In this document: piece by piece, positions 43,789 to 51,731 of the stretch
Numbering within the stretch: position 1 is the stretch's first letter
Layout: each line of letters starts with the position of its first letter
Origin: Aureivirga sp. CE67
Lineage (GTDB): Bacteria; Bacteroidota; Bacteroidia; Flavobacteriales; Flavobacteriaceae
Length of the DNA: 56,094 bases
Reading direction: 5' to 3'
Assembly (NCBI RefSeq): GCF_015767245.1
Contig: NZ_JADOTV010000025.1
Coordinates: 1 to 56,094 of the forward strand
Position numbers and translations under genes: made by a program
The notes under the pieces: generated by a model
The model's input: only the letters and a program-made list of their open reading frames with translations
What the model was told of the DNA's origin: nothing
Database searches by the model: none

Positions 43789-43941
43789 TTTTTTATTCTG
43801 TATTTTATTTTTGATATTTCCAATGAATTTAAATCCTCTTCTTCATATTCTATTATTTTTTCAATCAAATTCATGTCTATTAATTTTATTTAAATCTGAT
43901 GTTTCTAAATTTTCGAATGAAGTTTTCATTGTTTCATTCAT
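43779..43941 (-). pseudogene. Possible small frameshifted gene
   Basis: One frame runs from ATG 43941 (MNETMKTSFENLETSDLNK) to a TGA after 26 codons. The next frame continues LIDMNLIEKIIEYEEEDLNS to a TAA at 43779-43781. Together they would make a 54-residue acidic protein with a 1-base shift. Function unknown; this may be non-coding. Confidence 0.3.
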
Positions 43942-43942
43942 T

Positions 43943-44332
43943 TTAAAGTTTTAATTTCAATTCATACTCTTCAGCAATTATTTGAAAAACATCATCATAT
44001 GTATGAAAAATATAATGATTATGTGTCTCTTTTAATTTGTCACTTATCTCTTTATAACTATTGATTAAATCAGAATTAATTACTTTTTCAAAACTTGACG
44101 TGTATTCAGAATCTATATACAAATCAAGCTCAGTCATTTTAAACTCAAGAATTCCTTTAAAAATAATTTCATAAGGGATCCATTCTTTCTTTTGAGGAAT
44201 TTCACATAATGAACCATTTATTTCACCAATTAATTTAATCAGATATGTTCCTTCAAATTCAATTTTATCTAAATAAATAGCATCTCTACCCCAAATTTTT
44301 CCTAGCTCTTTAATAATTATTGGTTCTTTCAT
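43943..44332 (-). CDS. Unknown soluble protein
   Basis: About 129 residues from the ATG at 44332; a start 6 codons upstream falls in the repeat core. An acidic single-domain protein: ELGKIWGRDAIYLDKIEFEG, then EIIFKGILEFKMTELDLYI, and a C-terminal helix DVFQIIAEEYELK. No family is recognised. Confidence 0.7.
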   Translation of the reverse strand: MKEPIIIKELGKIWGRDAIYLDKIEFEGTYLIKLIGEINGSLCEIPQKKEWIPYEIIFKGILEFKMTELDLYIDSEYTSSFEKVINSDLINSYKEISDKLKETHNHYIFHTYDDVFQIIAEEYELKLKL

Positions 44333-44345
44333 ATTTTTTTTCAAT

Positions 44346-44402
44346 AACATACAACGTTTTGACTAAGCTGCGTTTTAATCCAGTTCAGCTTTTGTTAGCA
44401 AC
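44346..44402. repeat. attC-like site
   Basis: Left ATACAACG, arms GACTAAGCTG and CAGTTCAGCTTTTG, right core GTTAGCAAC (44394-44402). The stop codon of the next gene lies in the right core. Confidence 0.55.
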
Positions 44403-44760
44403 TTTTTATTTCGTTATCAATCAGTTTTTCTATCTTACTTACAATTACCATACGATTTTCATAAAATGTTTTAGGGAAATCTAATTCAGGATCTCCATTT
44501 AATCTTTTATCTTCTTTAAAGTACACATACAAATCTTTTAGATTTTCAAATGTTCTAGCATATAAAAATCTTTTACCCACTGATATTGAGTAATAATAGT
44601 CTTTTGGAGTAAATTGATGGTCCTTATTCAATCCACAAGAACCACAAATAACCTTTCCATTAATGTCTGGTACAACCATTGTCCATCTTATAACGCTTGC
44701 AGAAAAAAAGGCAGCTTTCTTTAAACATTTAGGGCATATTATTTCAATGTCTGGTTTCAT
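44395..44760 (-). CDS. Zinc-ribbon protein
   Basis: A 121-residue protein with two zinc knuckles (CPKCLKK and CGSCGLN) about 30 residues apart, followed by a Tyr/Phe-rich domain (KDYYYSISVGKRFLYARTFE). The pattern resembles other single-cassette Zn-ribbon proteins. Role unknown. Its end overlaps the attC-like core by a few bases. Confidence 0.75.
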   Translation of the reverse strand: MKPDIEIICPKCLKKAAFFSASVIRWTMVVPDINGKVICGSCGLNKDHQFTPKDYYYSISVGKRFLYARTFENLKDLYVYFKEDKRLNGDPELDFPKTFYENRMVIVSKIEKLIDNEIKSC

Positions 44761-44780
44761 CTATTTTTTAATAATGTTAG

Positions 44781-44810
44781 AGCTAAAAAAATTATAATAC
44801 TTTTTTAGCT
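44781..44810 (-). terminator. Hairpin terminator
   Basis: AGCTAAAAAA / TTTTTTAGCT, a perfect 10-bp stem with a 10-base loop, between 44395-44760 and 44831-45439. It can work on both strands. Confidence 0.65.
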
Positions 44811-44830
44811 TTTGTTATTAAAAGTTTTTT

Positions 44831-45439
44831 TCAACCAACTTCTTGTCTCCAAAAGTCAACGATTTTGTCATTTTTTATTTTGAATCCATAAACAACCATT
44901 GATTCTGTACACCAATCAGGTTCTACCAAAAAGGTGTTGTAAATTTTCAGTCTAAACGAGCAATTCTCCGCATCAAAACGCACAGCAATTTTATCCTTAC
45001 AAATCTGAGGGTCTGTGTATTCCTTTGGAGCAATATTAAAATGATACTCTTTTTCGAACTGTTTATTCGCAGTTAATGAGTCTAAGCTAATATCAGCGAG
45101 AAACTCAATCAAATATTCTGGTGTCAAGTCGACCATTATTGAAGTATCTTGATCATTGTTAAGGTATTGCACCTTTCTTATTGAATCAAGTTTTGAAAAA
45201 AAATCTTCTTGAAGTTCTTTATCTTTTAGGTTCAAAAAATCTTCAATTTTTCCCAAACAAGTGGTAGAAGAAATTGGATCTAAATCTTTTTCAATTGACT
45301 TCTCATATTCTTCTCTCAGGTCTTTATCAGGTTCAGGAACAAGTTCCATTCTAACAGATGTAGCAGTATTTTCTTTTTTCTCTGCATTATCGCATCCAAA
45401 AAATGTCAAGACAGTCAATATGTAAATTATATTTTTCAT
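44831..45439 (-). CDS. Lipoprotein of unknown function
   Basis: A 202-residue lipoprotein (IIYILTVLTFFGC, Cys 16). An acidic mature domain with several Cys (TTCLGK, QICKD, ENCSF, DWCTE). The final strand segment VVYGFKIKNDKIVDFWRQEVG suggests an NTF2-like or cystatin-like core. Family not recognised. Confidence 0.75.
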   Translation of the reverse strand: MKNIIYILTVLTFFGCDNAEKKENTATSVRMELVPEPDKDLREEYEKSIEKDLDPISSTTCLGKIEDFLNLKDKELQEDFFSKLDSIRKVQYLNNDQDTSIMVDLTPEYLIEFLADISLDSLTANKQFEKEYHFNIAPKEYTDPQICKDKIAVRFDAENCSFRLKIYNTFLVEPDWCTESMVVYGFKIKNDKIVDFWRQEVG

Positions 45440-45452
45440 TTTCCTAATGTGT

Positions 45453-45540
45453 ACCTAACGGTCTTGTGTATGAAACGTAGCGTGCAAAAAAACACTGACT
45501 TTTCGGATTAACACAAAGCCGAATTTTATATTTTGTTTTA
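45453..45540. repeat. attC-like site
   Basis: Left core ACCTAACGG (the most canonical RYYYAAC core in the window), arms GTGTATGAAAC and GAATTTTATATTTTG, with a longer head containing AGCGTGC. The right core GTTTTAA is decayed. Confidence 0.5.
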
Positions 45541-45652
45541 ATTTTTCTCTTTTTAGAAACCAAATTTAAAAATTTGGTGAACTTTCTAAATATAAACAAA
45601 CTTTACAGTTAAAGAATATTAGCTATGTTTTATACACCATATTAAAACTAAA

Positions 45653-46138
45653 TTATATTCCTTCATATTTTGTTGCAACAAATTTTAGATTCTTTATTCC
45701 TTCATCCAAACAGTCTGCTAAATTTGTCTTCCATATTTTTAATTCAATAAATGAGTTATTTTTTTCTACAATTCTATAGGTTCCAATACGAAAGTGTATT
45801 TTAAATCTTAAAAAAAAGTTTTTTAGTCTTGATTTTTCTTCTATTATCTTTTCTCCATTAATAAATTCCATAAAATCAAATCGATCTATATTTTCTCCAA
45901 CTATCTTTTGGATATTATTTTTGTCTAAATAATAGATATTTTTGGTCGTCAACAGTATTTTTCGTCTTCTGTTAAATTTTATTAGAGCGACTTCTAATTC
46001 ATTACTTTCAAGATTATACTTCTCTTTTAGTATATTATTTGAATCATCGAAAAATGTTATTCCTCTAGAATTTCGATAATATTTAATTTTCAACAGTATC
46101 TGTTTTCGTATGTATTCTTTATTCTTTCTGATTTTCAT
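45653..46138 (-). CDS. Unknown basic protein with PH-like strands
   Basis: A 161-residue protein with a basic N-terminus (IRKQILLKIKYYRNSRG), a strand pair RKILLTTKNIYYLD, and basic C-terminal strands (RFKIHFRIGTYRIVEKN). The strand pair recalls 15032-15424. No signal. Function unknown. Confidence 0.7.
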   Translation of the reverse strand: MKIRKNKEYIRKQILLKIKYYRNSRGITFFDDSNNILKEKYNLESNELEVALIKFNRRRKILLTTKNIYYLDKNNIQKIVGENIDRFDFMEFINGEKIIEEKSRLKNFFLRFKIHFRIGTYRIVEKNNSFIELKIWKTNLADCLDEGIKNLKFVATKYEGI

Positions 46139-46162
46139 AGGATTTTTTTAGTTTGGATACTT

Positions 46163-46232
46163 ATTGCAAATATTTAGTATATGAACATAGCATCCCGCAA
46201 GGAGCTATGATTTCATATACAATGTTAGCTGT
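46163..46232. repeat. attC-like site
   Basis: Arms GTATATGAACATAGC (46178-46192) and GCTATGATTTCATATAC (46204-46220), head ATCCCGCAAGGA, right core GTTAGCTG. That core complements the CGGCTATC core at 47250 in six of eight positions. Confidence 0.65.
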
Positions 46233-46240
46233 TTTTCTTT

Positions 46241-47122
46241 TTATAAATTTCCTGACTCCCAATTTTTCCAACTATTGTTTGCTTTTTGAGTTGGTTTCCA
46301 ATTTGAAGAATCTCTCGTTGTCAAGATCTTTGCAATTAGCTTATAGGTTTCTTGTTGACTTGGTGGATTTATTTTCTCGTACGCACTAACAAAATGAAAC
46401 TCATCAATTGTCATAAGTTTTGGAATGTCTTTTGGGATATGTTCACGTATTTCATTTTCTGTCGCACATAATAACGAAGGATTTGTTTCGTGTAAATATC
46501 TTATGAAGTCTCCAAAGCCAATCAGTTTTTTCGGGTTGTCATAATCAAAGATTTCAATCCCTACTTTTTCATAGTTTAAGTAGTTGTTGTCAAAAGGAAC
46601 ATATTTATCACGGATTTTAATTTCTTTAATGTCCTGTCCGATTAGTTCAAATGTTTCCATTTCATCACCCTCCTTATTCTCAATCCTCTCAAATTCAGTT
46701 GGGTCGATTAGAAATACACGACTTGAATTAGTAATGTAGTTTCTTTTAGGATATTTATCAATCGGATAGTCAATACAATTTCCTACATAGTTCAATTCTA
46801 TTTCGGCAGAAGTTACGCGATTTTGGTACCCACTTTTCTCAAATACAATAGCCCACCTTGTTGAATCAGCAAATAAGTGAATTTTACTACCAGCAGTTTC
46901 AAAATAACCGTGTTCCAAGTCAAGGAAAAAATTGTATTTGATGTCTACAGGTCGTCCTTGTGGATAGTATTCACTTGGTGTTTGATTGAAAGCTAAATCT
47001 AATTGCTTAAGTATTTCTATTTCATTAAATGGCATTCCTTTATTGTTGTTTGAGTTGTCTACAAAAATTCCAGAACACGAGAATAGAACCAAGTGTAAAA
47101 TTATTATTGTGATATTTTTCAT
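46241..47122 (-). CDS. Lipoprotein of unknown function
   Basis: About 293 residues from the ATG at 47122, chosen because a lipoprotein signal follows at once (ITIIILHLVLFSC). The mature protein has an aromatic beta-rich domain (YNFFLDLEHGYFETAGSKIH) and a C-terminal helical part. No family is recognised. It forms a complete cassette between 46163 and 47250. Confidence 0.75.
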   Translation of the reverse strand: MKNITIIILHLVLFSCSGIFVDNSNNNKGMPFNEIEILKQLDLAFNQTPSEYYPQGRPVDIKYNFFLDLEHGYFETAGSKIHLFADSTRWAIVFEKSGYQNRVTSAEIELNYVGNCIDYPIDKYPKRNYITNSSRVFLIDPTEFERIENKEGDEMETFELIGQDIKEIKIRDKYVPFDNNYLNYEKVGIEIFDYDNPKKLIGFGDFIRYLHETNPSLLCATENEIREHIPKDIPKLMTIDEFHFVSAYEKINPPSQQETYKLIAKILTTRDSSNWKPTQKANNSWKNWESGNL

Positions 47123-47252
47123 AACTCTATATAATACTTTAAAAATCAATGGTTAGCAATTCTGATTTACAGATGTCTTTTTTCTCTTTTTCTTTCGTAT
47201 AATCTTTGCTTAAAAAGATTATTTTTTTTTCCCGAAATGAAGGGAATTACGG

Positions 47253-47975
47253 CTATCGGTTTATGTAAGTTGGCATTTCTATCCAATTTTTAATTTCTAA
47301 TACTATTTTTTCAATATTTTCATTTACTTCTTTACCAGTATATCTTAAAACATTATACCCTAATTCTTGAAGTTTTCTATCAATCCTCTTATCTCTTTGC
47401 GCTTGTTCTTCTGTTCTTTCGTGATAAGTATGACCATCCGTATAAACACATAATTTCACACCTCTTTTTTCAATATAAAAATCAGCAATTGTAAGAACAT
47501 CTTTATAGTTATTCTTTGGATTATCATATGACTTCCCTTCTATTGAAATATAATCTCCATACCAATTCATTGGGTACTGAACTTGAAACTTCACAAATTC
47601 GTTATTTAAGGCAAGAAATAGTTTTCTTTCTAAAGGACTTTGTAATTCAAACACACATGTAACACAGTTATGAGTTAATTTGTATTTACAATTTTTACAC
47701 AATTCATCTTCTTTGAAATACTTGTCTAAAATATTTCCTTTTTCTGAAGTAATATTTAATTTTTCAGATGTTGTAGTTGAATCGACAATTTTTGAAATTT
47801 CATCTCTTAATTTAGTTAATTCTTTTAAATTACATCGAAATGTTTTATCCCAATTATATCCTTTCTCTCTTACAGAAACAATAAATTCTGTTATTTCTTT
47901 TCCATTATCATCATCTACACCAAACCCTCTTTCAAATCTCTTAATCTTCTCTACTTCAATCGGAATTTTAGCCAT
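47253..47975 (-). CDS. DUF559/Vsr-like PD-(D/E)XK nuclease
   Basis: A 240-residue protein. The N-terminal half binds zinc through CKNCKYK and CVTC. The C-terminal half is a Vsr/DUF559-type nuclease: SPLERKLFLALN (motif I Glu), TIADFYIEKRGVKLCVYTDG with the catalytic Asp and the strand ending in DG, YHERTEEQAQRDKRIDRKL and GYNVLRYTGKEV. These are the usual Vsr-fold landmarks, so DNA cleavage or nicking is likely. No methylase or partner is next to it. Its stop codon lies inside the attC-like core at 47250. Confidence 0.75.
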   Translation of the reverse strand: MAKIPIEVEKIKRFERGFGVDDDNGKEITEFIVSVREKGYNWDKTFRCNLKELTKLRDEISKIVDSTTTSEKLNITSEKGNILDKYFKEDELCKNCKYKLTHNCVTCVFELQSPLERKLFLALNNEFVKFQVQYPMNWYGDYISIEGKSYDNPKNNYKDVLTIADFYIEKRGVKLCVYTDGHTYHERTEEQAQRDKRIDRKLQELGYNVLRYTGKEVNENIEKIVLEIKNWIEMPTYINR

Positions 47976-47998
47976 ATTATTCTGTTAATTTTTCAGTT

Positions 47999-48058
47999 TA
48001 CTTACAACAGTTAATACAAAATGCGTTTTAATGCATTTTACAAAGTATTAGTAGTTCG
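47999..48058. repeat. attC-like site (short TGC-loop type)
   Basis: Left core CTTACAACAG; arms AATACAAAATGC and GCATTTTACAAAGTATT; right core TATTAGTAG. It is related to the site at 34045-34105. Confidence 0.55.
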
Positions 48059-48067
48059 TTTATATTC

Positions 48068-48454
48068 TTAATACTCAAAATCTTGAGCATTGTCATTCCA
48101 ATTTATATTTTCCACACCATTTTGGATTATATTTTCAACTATCTTCCCGTTGGGTAAATCGCCAAACCAAATTACAACCAATTCAGAACCATGAAACTCT
48201 GGGTTAATTGGCTCATTCGAATGCAACCAAACAATGTAATAGGTTGGTTTTAATCCGTTTTTGAAATCATTTTTGTCTGGTTGGATTTTCAAAAGTTTTC
48301 TTGAACCCCAGTTAGAAGGATAAGTAGTCCTATCGAAAATGCTTTTATTCATTCTTTCATTTGGTGAACCCTCTAATAACCCTCCATATGTATATCCGAA
48401 TTGGAATCCGTCAACTTTAACTTCTCTTCCACAATTCAATTTGATTCTAATCAT
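48068..48454 (-). CDS. Unknown conserved-type small protein
   Basis: A 128-residue protein: GREVKVDGFQFGYTYGGLLEG, then WGSRKLLKIQPDKND, TYYIVWLHSNEP and ELVVIWFGDLPNG. The strand spacing and Gly/Trp pattern look like a conserved family of small immunity-like proteins that I cannot name. No signal. Promoter at 48565-48595. Confidence 0.75.
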   Translation of the reverse strand: MIRIKLNCGREVKVDGFQFGYTYGGLLEGSPNERMNKSIFDRTTYPSNWGSRKLLKIQPDKNDFKNGLKPTYYIVWLHSNEPINPEFHGSELVVIWFGDLPNGKIVENIIQNGVENINWNDNAQDFEY

Positions 48455-48484
48455 ATTTATGTTTTTATGTCTGCCAACATACCC

Positions 48485-48504
48485 ATAACAGGAATTCCTG
48501 TTAT
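48485..48504. repeat. 20-bp perfect palindrome
   Basis: ATAACAGGAATTCCTGTTAT is self-complementary over its full length. It lies in the leader of the form-A module, and related imperfect versions are at 10470 and 37983. It may be the folded part of the recombination site or a protein-binding site. Confidence 0.6.
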
Positions 48505-48564
48505 TTCTATTATACCTTTACTATAAAATTTCTGTAAATTTTAAATTTCCATAGCAGCAGATGT

Positions 48565-48595
48565 TCAAATGTAAATGAACTTTTAGAAATAAACA
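48565..48595 (-). promoter_or_regulatory. Form-A promoter
   Basis: Minus-strand TTG (48593-48595), 20 bases, TACATTTG (48565-48572). It points into 48068-48454. Confidence 0.8.
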
Positions 48596-48599
48596 AAAA

Positions 48600-48626
48600 A
48601 GCATATCAAAATACTATTTTAATATG
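48600..48626 (-). terminator. Hairpin terminator of form-A repeat
   Basis: GCATAT / ATATGC stem extended by AAAAT/ATTTT, with A6 on the left. It ends the 48698-49330 gene. Confidence 0.75.
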
Positions 48627-48697
48627 CTTGGATAAATATTGTATGAACTTTAAGACTGTTTTACTTGGTTTTTAACTCTGTTCTTTCTTATGAGCTT

Positions 48698-49330
48698 TTA
48701 TATTTTAATTCTAACTGAATTTTTAAATTTAAACCAATCTGAAGTTTCTTTTCTAATCTCAATCTTTAATTTCTCTTTAACCTCTTTTATGAGTCTATCA
48801 GCTTTCTTTCCATAAACAAATTTTGAATTATATTCTTTTTCTACAGATCTAATATAGCTTGAAAAATATTTCCTTTCTTTTTCATTTTTTGGTTTTTCAA
48901 ATAAATATTTAATTCCTTTATTTTCTTCCCAATTAATATCTGTTGTTTCTATATAAATTTCAGCTTCTATAACCTTAAACTCTTCTGAATTATAAATATA
49001 TTTTTGAATCCTAGCTCCATAAGGTCTTATTGGTGAATCTCCTTTTCTACACCAAAAAGTGTAAAATGTAAGTGTGTCATTATTAATTTCATATTTTGAT
49101 AATTGTAAAGATTCGCTACTACAATCCCACCTTTTGAATTTTATTCTTTTTTTGAATATAATTTTATTATTACTATTAATTATTTTTAGTTCCGTTATTT
49201 CCTCTTGAGGATTATGAATATTACTTTTTTCGATATCAAACTTTAAATCATTTATACTTTCATTTGTATTTTGAGCAACTGAATTATAAATCGAAAATAT
49301 TAATATGATGTAGAATTTTAGTTGATTCAT
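48698..49330 (-). CDS. Secreted protein of unknown function
   Basis: A 210-residue protein with a signal peptide (FYIILIFSIYNSVAQ). Two Cys in the middle (RWDCSSES and FWCRKGD) may pair. The C-terminal third is basic and helical (RLIKEVKEKLKIEIRKE). Function unknown. Confidence 0.75.
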   Translation of the reverse strand: MNQLKFYIILIFSIYNSVAQNTNESINDLKFDIEKSNIHNPQEEITELKIINSNNKIIFKKRIKFKRWDCSSESLQLSKYEINNDTLTFYTFWCRKGDSPIRPYGARIQKYIYNSEEFKVIEAEIYIETTDINWEENKGIKYLFEKPKNEKERKYFSSYIRSVEKEYNSKFVYGKKADRLIKEVKEKLKIEIRKETSDWFKFKNSVRIKI

Positions 49331-49435
49331 TTTATTTTAAATTTAGAATAAGGATTAAAGTTTTCATATTTTATTATTGTCATGTCACTTAAACCGCTAT
49401 TACTTATACAGTGTATTACAGCCAGTTTTTATTTG

Positions 49436-50650
49436 TTAATTCAACTGTAAAGCAACATCCCATAAATCAAAATCACTACTGTAATATTGAAGTGAATTAC
49501 CACAATGAACAATTACTGTTTCTTTCTTAGGTATAATGTAAATATTTTGCCCAAGATTTCCATTTGCATAAAAATGAAAAGAACCGTCTTCATTTACATG
49601 CCCCCACCATTGATAGCTATAGTAAATTCTTTTCTCACCTCTTCCAAACCATTTTGGGTATATATCCCTAGAAATTAATTTGTTTTCTCTGGTTGATTCA
49701 AGAACCCAATCTTTTGATATAATCTGATTGCCATTCCAATTTCCTTCTTTTAGCATTAACTGACCGAAACGAGCATAATCAATAGCTCGGGCAATCAAAC
49801 GACTTGGCATATATTCAAAATTTGATTCTTGGCTATCTATAGAAAAAAGTGCATCATACTCCATTATTTTTGACCATAATTTCTTCTCTAGATAATTTGA
49901 TACAGTTAATTTAGTAGCCCTTTCAAGAATCAATCCCAAATAGCTTGTATTGTAATTTGAATATTGAAAACTTTTTCCTGGTTCAGAAGCAATCCCTACA
50001 TTCTCAAGTAGCAGCCTTCGAACATTAGGGTGGTAATAGCCAACTGCTTCATCATGCCAAGGAGAATGAATATTAGTAAAGGGTATATGACTGGTATTAT
50101 ACTCAAGTCCAGAACGCATTTCTAATAAATCTTTGATGGTTATTTTTTGGAAGCTTGAATCTCGCTCTAAAAGTTCAGGAATATAATTTGTTATTGGGTC
50201 ATCTATACTTTTAATTAGACCATCATCAATAGCAGCTCCTATTAAAAATGAAATAAAGGACTTTGCTACAGATTGAGAATGAAAGTAAGAATCTCTACTA
50301 AAACCATTAAAATATTTTTCATAAACGATTGTATCTCGTTGTATAACAATAAGTGCAGTAGTTTGAGATTCAATAGCCCACTCTTGAAAGCTATTAAATC
50401 CAGTTTTAGTTACCAGTTCCCCAAATAGTGATTCAATATATTTCTCTTTAGGCTTAAAAATGAATGTATTGGTACTTTCCGCTCCCTGAATCTTATGGTT
50501 TTCAAAATTTTTATAATCATAAACATCCGCTATATTCATCGTGATGAGTCGATAAACGTAAATAGGTGTATATTGAATAGAAAGAAGTGTTAAAAGCAAC
50601 AGAACAAATGACATTATAGTAAGAAATGTAATTTTTAGTTTTTTTCTCAT
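49436..50650 (-). CDS. Class C beta-lactamase-like serine hydrolase
   Basis: A 404-residue protein with one N-terminal membrane helix (FLTIMSFVLLLLTLLSI) and a serine beta-lactamase/DD-peptidase fold. The catalytic S127-VA-K130 lies in SQSVAKSF, with Y230-SN in FQYSNYN and an HCGNS motif near the end in place of the KTG box. Members act as esterases, D-amino-acid peptidases or lactamases outside the cytoplasm; drug resistance cannot be inferred. The missing canonical KTG is normal for this broad family. Single-gene unit ahead of the attC-like site at 50692. Confidence 0.85.
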   Translation of the reverse strand: MRKKLKITFLTIMSFVLLLLTLLSIQYTPIYVYRLITMNIADVYDYKNFENHKIQGAESTNTFIFKPKEKYIESLFGELVTKTGFNSFQEWAIESQTTALIVIQRDTIVYEKYFNGFSRDSYFHSQSVAKSFISFLIGAAIDDGLIKSIDDPITNYIPELLERDSSFQKITIKDLLEMRSGLEYNTSHIPFTNIHSPWHDEAVGYYHPNVRRLLLENVGIASEPGKSFQYSNYNTSYLGLILERATKLTVSNYLEKKLWSKIMEYDALFSIDSQESNFEYMPSRLIARAIDYARFGQLMLKEGNWNGNQIISKDWVLESTRENKLISRDIYPKWFGRGEKRIYYSYQWWGHVNEDGSFHFYANGNLGQNIYIIPKKETVIVHCGNSLQYYSSDFDLWDVALQLN

Positions 50651-50691
50651 TTAATTTTTTTGACTATTTGCAGAATGTTTAGGATAATTGG

Positions 50692-50760
50692 CTGTAACGT
50701 TTTGTATAAAAAGTAGCGCAGCGACCCGAAGGGTGCTTTTTGTACTTTGTTGTAGAACGT
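50692..50760. repeat. attC-like site
   Basis: Left core CTGTAACG, arms TTGTATAAAAAG and CTTTTTGTACTTTG, head AGCGCAGCGACCCGAAGGGT, right core GTTGTAGAACG (50749-50759). It complements CTACAAC at 51193 across 50780-51172. Confidence 0.7.
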
Positions 50761-50779
50761 TATATTTTCATTTATTTTT

Positions 50780-51172
50780 TCAACACCATTCTATTTCTTT
50801 TTTAATAAAATCAATTGGTATTGGACCACCTGTACATCCTCCTATTTCTTCAGCATTTTCATCTGATTTACTCTCTCCTATAATCCATACTCCTGACTTG
50901 TGTTTTAATATAATTCCTTGGGTTAAAATTAAAGCTCCAGTTAAATTTGTTTCTGAGTTTTTCAATACTTTTATTTTATTTCCCTCAATTATTACATCAC
51001 AAGAAACATTGTTCATTCTTCCTCCCCATTCAGATAAAAATAATTCATATTTAAATTTACCCTGTGGAATTTCATCTTGTAAAAACTCCAAATTATTTAC
51101 ATTATAATTTTGACAATAAAAATTAAGAGAATTACTCAAAATTAATATTATAATCACTAATAATTTTCTCAT
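50780..51172 (-). CDS. Secreted small protein
   Basis: A 130-residue protein with a signal peptide (LLVIIILILSNSLNFYC). The mature part contains LSEWGGRMNNVSCDVIIEG, then GIILKHKSGVWIIGESK and EEIGGCTGGPIPIDF. Cys residues at VSC, GGC and the last residue could form a disulfide. Cassette bounded by matching cores GTTGTAG / CTACAAC. Function unknown. Confidence 0.75.
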   Translation of the reverse strand: MRKLLVIIILILSNSLNFYCQNYNVNNLEFLQDEIPQGKFKYELFLSEWGGRMNNVSCDVIIEGNKIKVLKNSETNLTGALILTQGIILKHKSGVWIIGESKSDENAEEIGGCTGGPIPIDFIKKEIEWC

Positions 51173-51231
51173 TTATGATTTTTTAAAATGTGCTACAACG
51201 GGAATCTGCGCACAAACCCCACAATTTTCGT

Positions 51232-51262
51232 TAAAACTAATCTTTTAACATAAATAAATCAA
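51232..51262 (-). promoter_or_regulatory. Form-B promoter in element end
   Basis: Minus-strand TTG (51260-51262), 20 bases, TAGTTTTA (51232-51239), facing out of the element into 50780-51172. Confidence 0.7.
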
Positions 51263-51395
51263 ATTTAAGAGAGTTTTAATTTTGAGTAAATTAAACAATA
51301 TTGAAATGCTTTGAAGAATAAAAAGATTTAAAAAAGCTAAAAACAAGTATTATTTACTCCAAACAAATAGGAATATAGGTTTTTTAATTAAAAAT

Positions 51396-51568
51396 CGGAA
51401 GAATGAAATGGCGGTCTGCCTTCTTTTGCTAAAATATCCTGGAAACCTAATTCTTCGAGTGGAAGAATCTCCACAAATAAACCGACGATTTGAGCCCAAG
51501 AATCGGAGCAAACCATAGAATTTAAATCAAACATCTGTATTTGATGCCTGTCGATACCTTTTTGAAAA
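51396..51568 (-). pseudogene. Transposase 5' fragment, start codon lost
   Basis: About 55 codons identical in layout to the transposase N-terminus (FQKGIDRHQ, then FDLNSMVCSDSWAQIVGLF, to PPFHSSD). The start ATG is changed (GGC-like sequence at the position of Met-Asp) and the rest is deleted. Confidence 0.7.
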
Positions 51569-51657
51569 TGCCTAAAAAAAGAGAAGTTTTTGCTTCTCTA
51601 AATTTACGATTTTTTAAAATTTTATGCTAGTAAAACTGTTAGTTTTTGCGCAGTCTG

Positions 51658-51731
51658 ACGGTCTGTGTAAGTCACGAAACATGTGTTGCGCCTGCGGCAT
51701 GTTTTGTGATTTACGCTTGTTGGCAACAGTT
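51658..51731. repeat. attC-like site (right part, split by element)
   Basis: CGGTCTGTGTAAG, arms GTCACGAAACATG and CATGTTTTGTGATTTAC, head TTGCGCCTGCGG, right core GTTGGCAACAG. The left core ACAACG is on the other side of the element, at 51195. Confidence 0.65.

Larger units (their letters stand above)
51201..51657 (-). mobile_element. IS1182-like internal-deletion derivative
   Basis: Both ends of the element at 54246-55912 are present (left end AATCTGCGCACAAACCCC; right end AGTTTTTGCGCAGTCTGA), but the middle 1.2 kb is gone and the left end is fused to the 5' part of the transposase gene. It is inserted in an attC-like site (ACAACG left, CGGTCTGTGTAAG right). Non-autonomous, MITE-like. Confidence 0.75.

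Noticed and set aside
43779-43941. Secure small gene
   Set aside because: It needs a 1-base shift to join two very short frames, so it is listed only as a low-confidence remnant.
49436-50650. Antibiotic-resistance beta-lactamase
   Set aside because: The S-x-x-K and YSN motifs show the fold only; the KTG box is not canonical, and most members of this broad family are not resistance enzymes.
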